Below are positions 61,616-64,000 of a stretch of DNA of 64,000 nt, piece by piece (position 1 is the stretch's first letter; each line of letters begins with the position of its first letter). The stretch lies in assembly GCA_946481075.1 (NCBI GenBank), contig CAMLMC010000002.1:186001-250000 (forward strand), read 5' to 3'. Made by a program: the position numbers and the translations under genes. Under the pieces are notes generated by a model. It was not told the DNA's origin, searched no databases, and saw nothing but the letters and a program-made list of their open reading frames with translations. The DNA comes from an uncultured Alphaproteobacteria bacterium. GTDB taxonomy: Bacteria > Pseudomonadota > Alphaproteobacteria > Micavibrionales > Micavibrionaceae.

Positions 61616-62265
61616 GTAAACACCTGGCGTGCGTACACAAAAACAGCAGTTATTCGCCCACATAGCTTATTTCCCAGTCTCGATCGCATTTCTTCGCTCC
61701 GTCCCAGACGGGCCTGTGTTTGCGATATGCCGCCCCGTCCAAAAAGGCAAAGCGGAGCGGGAATATAGGAAAAATTTTTCGCTTTCTTCAAAAACCTAGC
61801 CGTGAAATCAAAATCACCGGCGATTTTATAAGTCTCATCAAACCTTAAACCGTTTATACAATCGCGTTTGTAGATCATCGCCTGATGATGGGTGAACATG
61901 CCGCGCCAGAGCGTCGTATGTTTACGGGCACGTTTAATGTGGAAATGCATTCCGTCATGTTCCATGGCGTCACCATAGATAAAGTCTGATGGAAAAACAT
62001 CGATGTGGCGAGTAATCAGCGTAAGAGTTTCCGGATCAGCAAGGATATCGCCGCCATTCAGGAAAAGAATATACCCGCCTTGCGAACGATCGAGCCCCTT
62101 GTTCATGGCATTGTAAATACCGCTATCGGCTTCATTGTTTCCGTCAATCACAATCCATTCAAAGTCACGGCAGGTTTGGGTCTCCAGACTCTGCTTGGTT
62201 TTGTCAAACCCATCCGGATCGTCTTTTGTGATGGTTATGATTGAGAATAATGGTTTAGTCGTCAT
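61588..62265 (-). CDS. Glycosyltransferase family 2
   Basis: 225 residues: PLFSIITITKDDPDGFDKTK, the nucleotide-binding WIVIDGNNEAD and the DxD-equivalent YILFLNGGDILAD. Members resemble WcaA/colanic-acid-type and LPS side-chain transferases. The ATG at 62265 overlaps the stop of the upstream SLBB export gene by 11 bases, so it belongs to the polysaccharide export operon that continues off the right edge. Confidence 0.88.
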   Translation of the reverse strand: MTTKPLFSIITITKDDPDGFDKTKQSLETQTCRDFEWIVIDGNNEADSGIYNAMNKGLDRSQGGYILFLNGGDILADPETLTLITRHIDVFPSDFIYGDAMEHDGMHFHIKRARKHTTLWRGMFTHHQAMIYKRDCINGLRFDETYKIAGDFDFTARFLKKAKNFSYIPAPLCLFGRGGISQTQARLGRSEEMRSRLGNKLCGRITAVFVYARQVFTHFLVSMAR

Positions 62266-64000
62266 CACCAAGATCGTCGATATAGAACCCCGTGAGGGCG
62301 ATGTTTGCAAGGATCGTGCTGATTTTTTCCGCGCTTTCTAAGAAGTCGAAAGGCTTTGGATCACGCGGGACAATGATGGTGGAACCCGGCGGGATCATCG
62401 TTATTTTTTGCTTCCATGCGCTAACAGAAAGCGGCTGTGCACTGCCATCCGGATAAACGACAAAGGCGCGGTCCATATCGGCGTAATAGGTCGGTCCGCC
62501 CGCTTCATCGATATAATTGTCCGCATCCTTTCCTTTACGGAATTGCAGGGAAGCGGGGGAGAGCACTTCGCCGCCGACGCGCACTGTGAAGGGGCGGCGC
62601 GGGATGTAAATTTTATCGCCCGGCTCCAGCAAGATGTTCTGTTCCGGGTCATGGCTGAGCACACCCGGATCGGCCTCGACAGTGATGCGGCCCACGGCTT
62701 CCGCGTTCTTTAACTGCGCAATCAGACCTTGTGTCATGGATATGGCTGCGGCATCGGGCTTTTTGTCCTTGTCATCCTGTTTCAGGATGCTGGCAAGTTG
62801 CATTTCCAGTTCCTGTGCTGCGGCCTTGTAGCGGCTTTGCTCCTGCTTGCGTTCAGATGCGCGGCTGAAGATCACGCCATCCGGATAGGCGATATCAGTA
62901 AGCCCCCCTGCACGTTGTAATAGGCTCATCATCGTATCGCCCGGGAGAAGATCATATTTGCCCGGGTTTCTAATCTCGCCCAGCAGCGTGATGCTTTGTT
63001 CTTCGACACGGTTGAATTTTTGCATGACGCGCACAGTATCCCCGGGCGATATTTTGATCTGCGCCATATTGTCTTTTGAAAAACTGACATTGATACGGTT
63101 TGGCGCCATCGCATCCGCGCTTTCATCGGCGGGTATCAATCGGCTGGTCACTTCGATATTATCGGTATCGGCTTCTATCGTCGCGCCACCTGCAACCGCC
63201 AGCAAGGTTTCAAGGCTGGTATCTTTGGCAACCGGATACGCACCCGGCTGACGCACAGCGCCGCGTATAAAGGCGGAACGTTCCTGAAGGAAAGACGATA
63301 TATAGCCATCTTTGACAATATCGTCGGCGGCCGGTGTTGAAGAGACTTTTTGCAGCAGAGGTTCAGAAGAAGTTTTTTTGCCTAGGTTGTGTATCTGCGC
63401 CATCGTGAAAAGATGAACGATATCGCCTTCCGACAAGGGCGCATCGAAATCTTTCTGCAGAACCTGGCGCGGCGAGAATTCAACAAGCGATTTTGTAAGT
63501 GTTTCTGGATCGCGCCGTTCAATTACGCCGAGGAGGGGATAAACATTATCCCCGAAGGCATTCTGGTTGCCTATAAGCTCTGAAAGGCTCTTCGCTTTCT
63601 TGAGATCATGTTCGCCCGTTTCGCGGCCGGCGCCTGACAGAGTAATGTTCCGGCCGCGTTTGGTTGTGGCCTGCGCGACGTTCAGGATACTGCCATCACC
63701 GAACTGGCGCTTTGCAGGTTCATCAATATCCTCGACAATTTCTTCGCCCGTATCGGTGAGGGCCAGGCGGATAAAACGGTTGCTGCCGGGCGCCAATACA
63801 CCGCCCGCAAGACCAAGCATTTCCATGGCGCTTAAATTTTCGCCTTTGCGGATTTCATAGATTGCGGGGCGTTTGACTGCGCCCGTTATCGCCACTGTCG
63901 GTCCGATCGGTGGTACGATCAGGCGGTCACCATCGCGAAGTCGCGTATCAGCAGCTTCGCCGCCCTGAATCATAACATTGTAAAGATCAATAAACTGGCT
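62255..64000 (-). CDS. Polysaccharide export protein with multiple SLBB domains (partial, 5' end outside window)
   Basis: At least 581 residues; the frame is open to the right edge, so the N-terminus, including any signal peptide and export domain, is missing. Four SLBB-type beta-grasp repeats are visible: VAITGAVKRPAIYEIRKGEN, FIRGAVRQPGAYPVAKD, LLGEIRNPGKYDLLPGDTMM and VRVGGEVLSPASLQFRKGK. The C-terminus ends LTGFYIDDLGDDD after an amphipathic segment. Such outer-membrane proteins form the exit channel for capsule or exopolysaccharide. The next gene is a GT2 transferase with overlapping start. Confidence 0.9.
   Translation of the reverse strand, partial: SQFIDLYNVMIQGGEAADTRLRDGDRLIVPPIGPTVAITGAVKRPAIYEIRKGENLSAMEMLGLAGGVLAPGSNRFIRLALTDTGEEIVEDIDEPAKRQFGDGSILNVAQATTKRGRNITLSGAGRETGEHDLKKAKSLSELIGNQNAFGDNVYPLLGVIERRDPETLTKSLVEFSPRQVLQKDFDAPLSEGDIVHLFTMAQIHNLGKKTSSEPLLQKVSSTPAADDIVKDGYISSFLQERSAFIRGAVRQPGAYPVAKDTSLETLLAVAGGATIEADTDNIEVTSRLIPADESADAMAPNRINVSFSKDNMAQIKISPGDTVRVMQKFNRVEEQSITLLGEIRNPGKYDLLPGDTMMSLLQRAGGLTDIAYPDGVIFSRASERKQEQSRYKAAAQELEMQLASILKQDDKDKKPDAAAISMTQGLIAQLKNAEAVGRITVEADPGVLSHDPEQNILLEPGDKIYIPRRPFTVRVGGEVLSPASLQFRKGKDADNYIDEAGGPTYYADMDRAFVVYPDGSAQPLSVSAWKQKITMIPPGSTIIVPRDPKPFDFLESAEKISTILANIALTGFYIDDLGDDD

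Overview
The window is chromosomal DNA from an alphaproteobacterium. The lineage markers are a circularly permuted two-piece tmRNA gene, the alpha-type SspB adaptor, GapR (DUF2312), a COQ9-family protein, a mitofilin-like protein and HemY directly behind hemC-hemD, and the run degP-miaA-ilvB-ilvN-ilvC beside hflK-hflC. Dot/Icm-type (type IVB) secretion genes in such a background fit a Micavibrio-like or otherwise host/prey-associated alphaproteobacterium; that placement is inference.

Layout. 1-7.5 kb: end of an unidentified gene, argS, a REP-like repeat beside a REP-associated transposase gene (RAYT) whose metal-binding HUH motif reads QIQ, then a minus-strand operon dotM - unknown membrane protein - dotL - pseudopilin-like protein. 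7.7-11.4 kb: tRNA-Thr and tRNA-Val, a GumK-like glucuronosyltransferase overlapping a UDP-glucuronate epimerase-type gene, and a radical SAM protein. 11.5-18.1 kb: accessory-looking genes of unknown function (a 781-residue Ala/Pro/Val-rich protein with a Cys-rich tail, two more unknown proteins, one preceded by a perfect 27-bp palindrome), a FlgC-like protein, secreted proteins and a DMT transporter. 18.1-31.1 kb: minus-strand housekeeping (ilvC, ilvN, ilvB, miaA, degP, hflC, hflK, then folA and thyA) with mrp on the plus strand. Between miaA and ilvB is a 22-codon Val/Leu-rich leader peptide gene followed by a terminator hairpin, which is an attenuator for branched-chain amino acid synthesis.

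31.2-41.3 kb: a coupled pair of unknown genes (one a degenerate HAD-like protein), ssrA (tmRNA), a Wzy-like membrane protein, sspB, an alpha/beta hydrolase ending inside a second REP copy, a lone ABC ATPase, tRNA-Arg, and a small cassette with a LamG-like protein driven by a near-consensus promoter and a hairpin that covers its ribosome binding site. Convergent and divergent around 40 kb are an AarF/UbiB-type kinase and a COQ9-family protein, both linked to ubiquinone. 41.3-50.3 kb: a DotI/IcmL-like gene, gapR, an unusual PRPP synthetase homologue, acs, a second DMT transporter, an EVE-domain protein, gpsA and tsaD. 50.3-55.2 kb: hemC-hemD-mitofilin-hemY. 55.2-64 kb: rhomboid protease, two unknown proteins, and a polysaccharide locus (Wzy-like, three glycosyltransferases, Wzz-like, and an SLBB export protein running off the right edge).

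How the parts connect: SsrA tags stalled proteins and SspB, 2.2 kb away, hands tagged proteins to ClpXP. DotL/DotM form the coupling complex and DotI an inner-membrane part of the same secretion machine at separate loci. The ilv genes form one regulated run behind the leader peptide. Envelope and surface functions recur (HflKC, DegP, rhomboid, mitofilin-like, several glycosyltransferases). No CRISPR array, rRNA or complete insertion sequence was seen.
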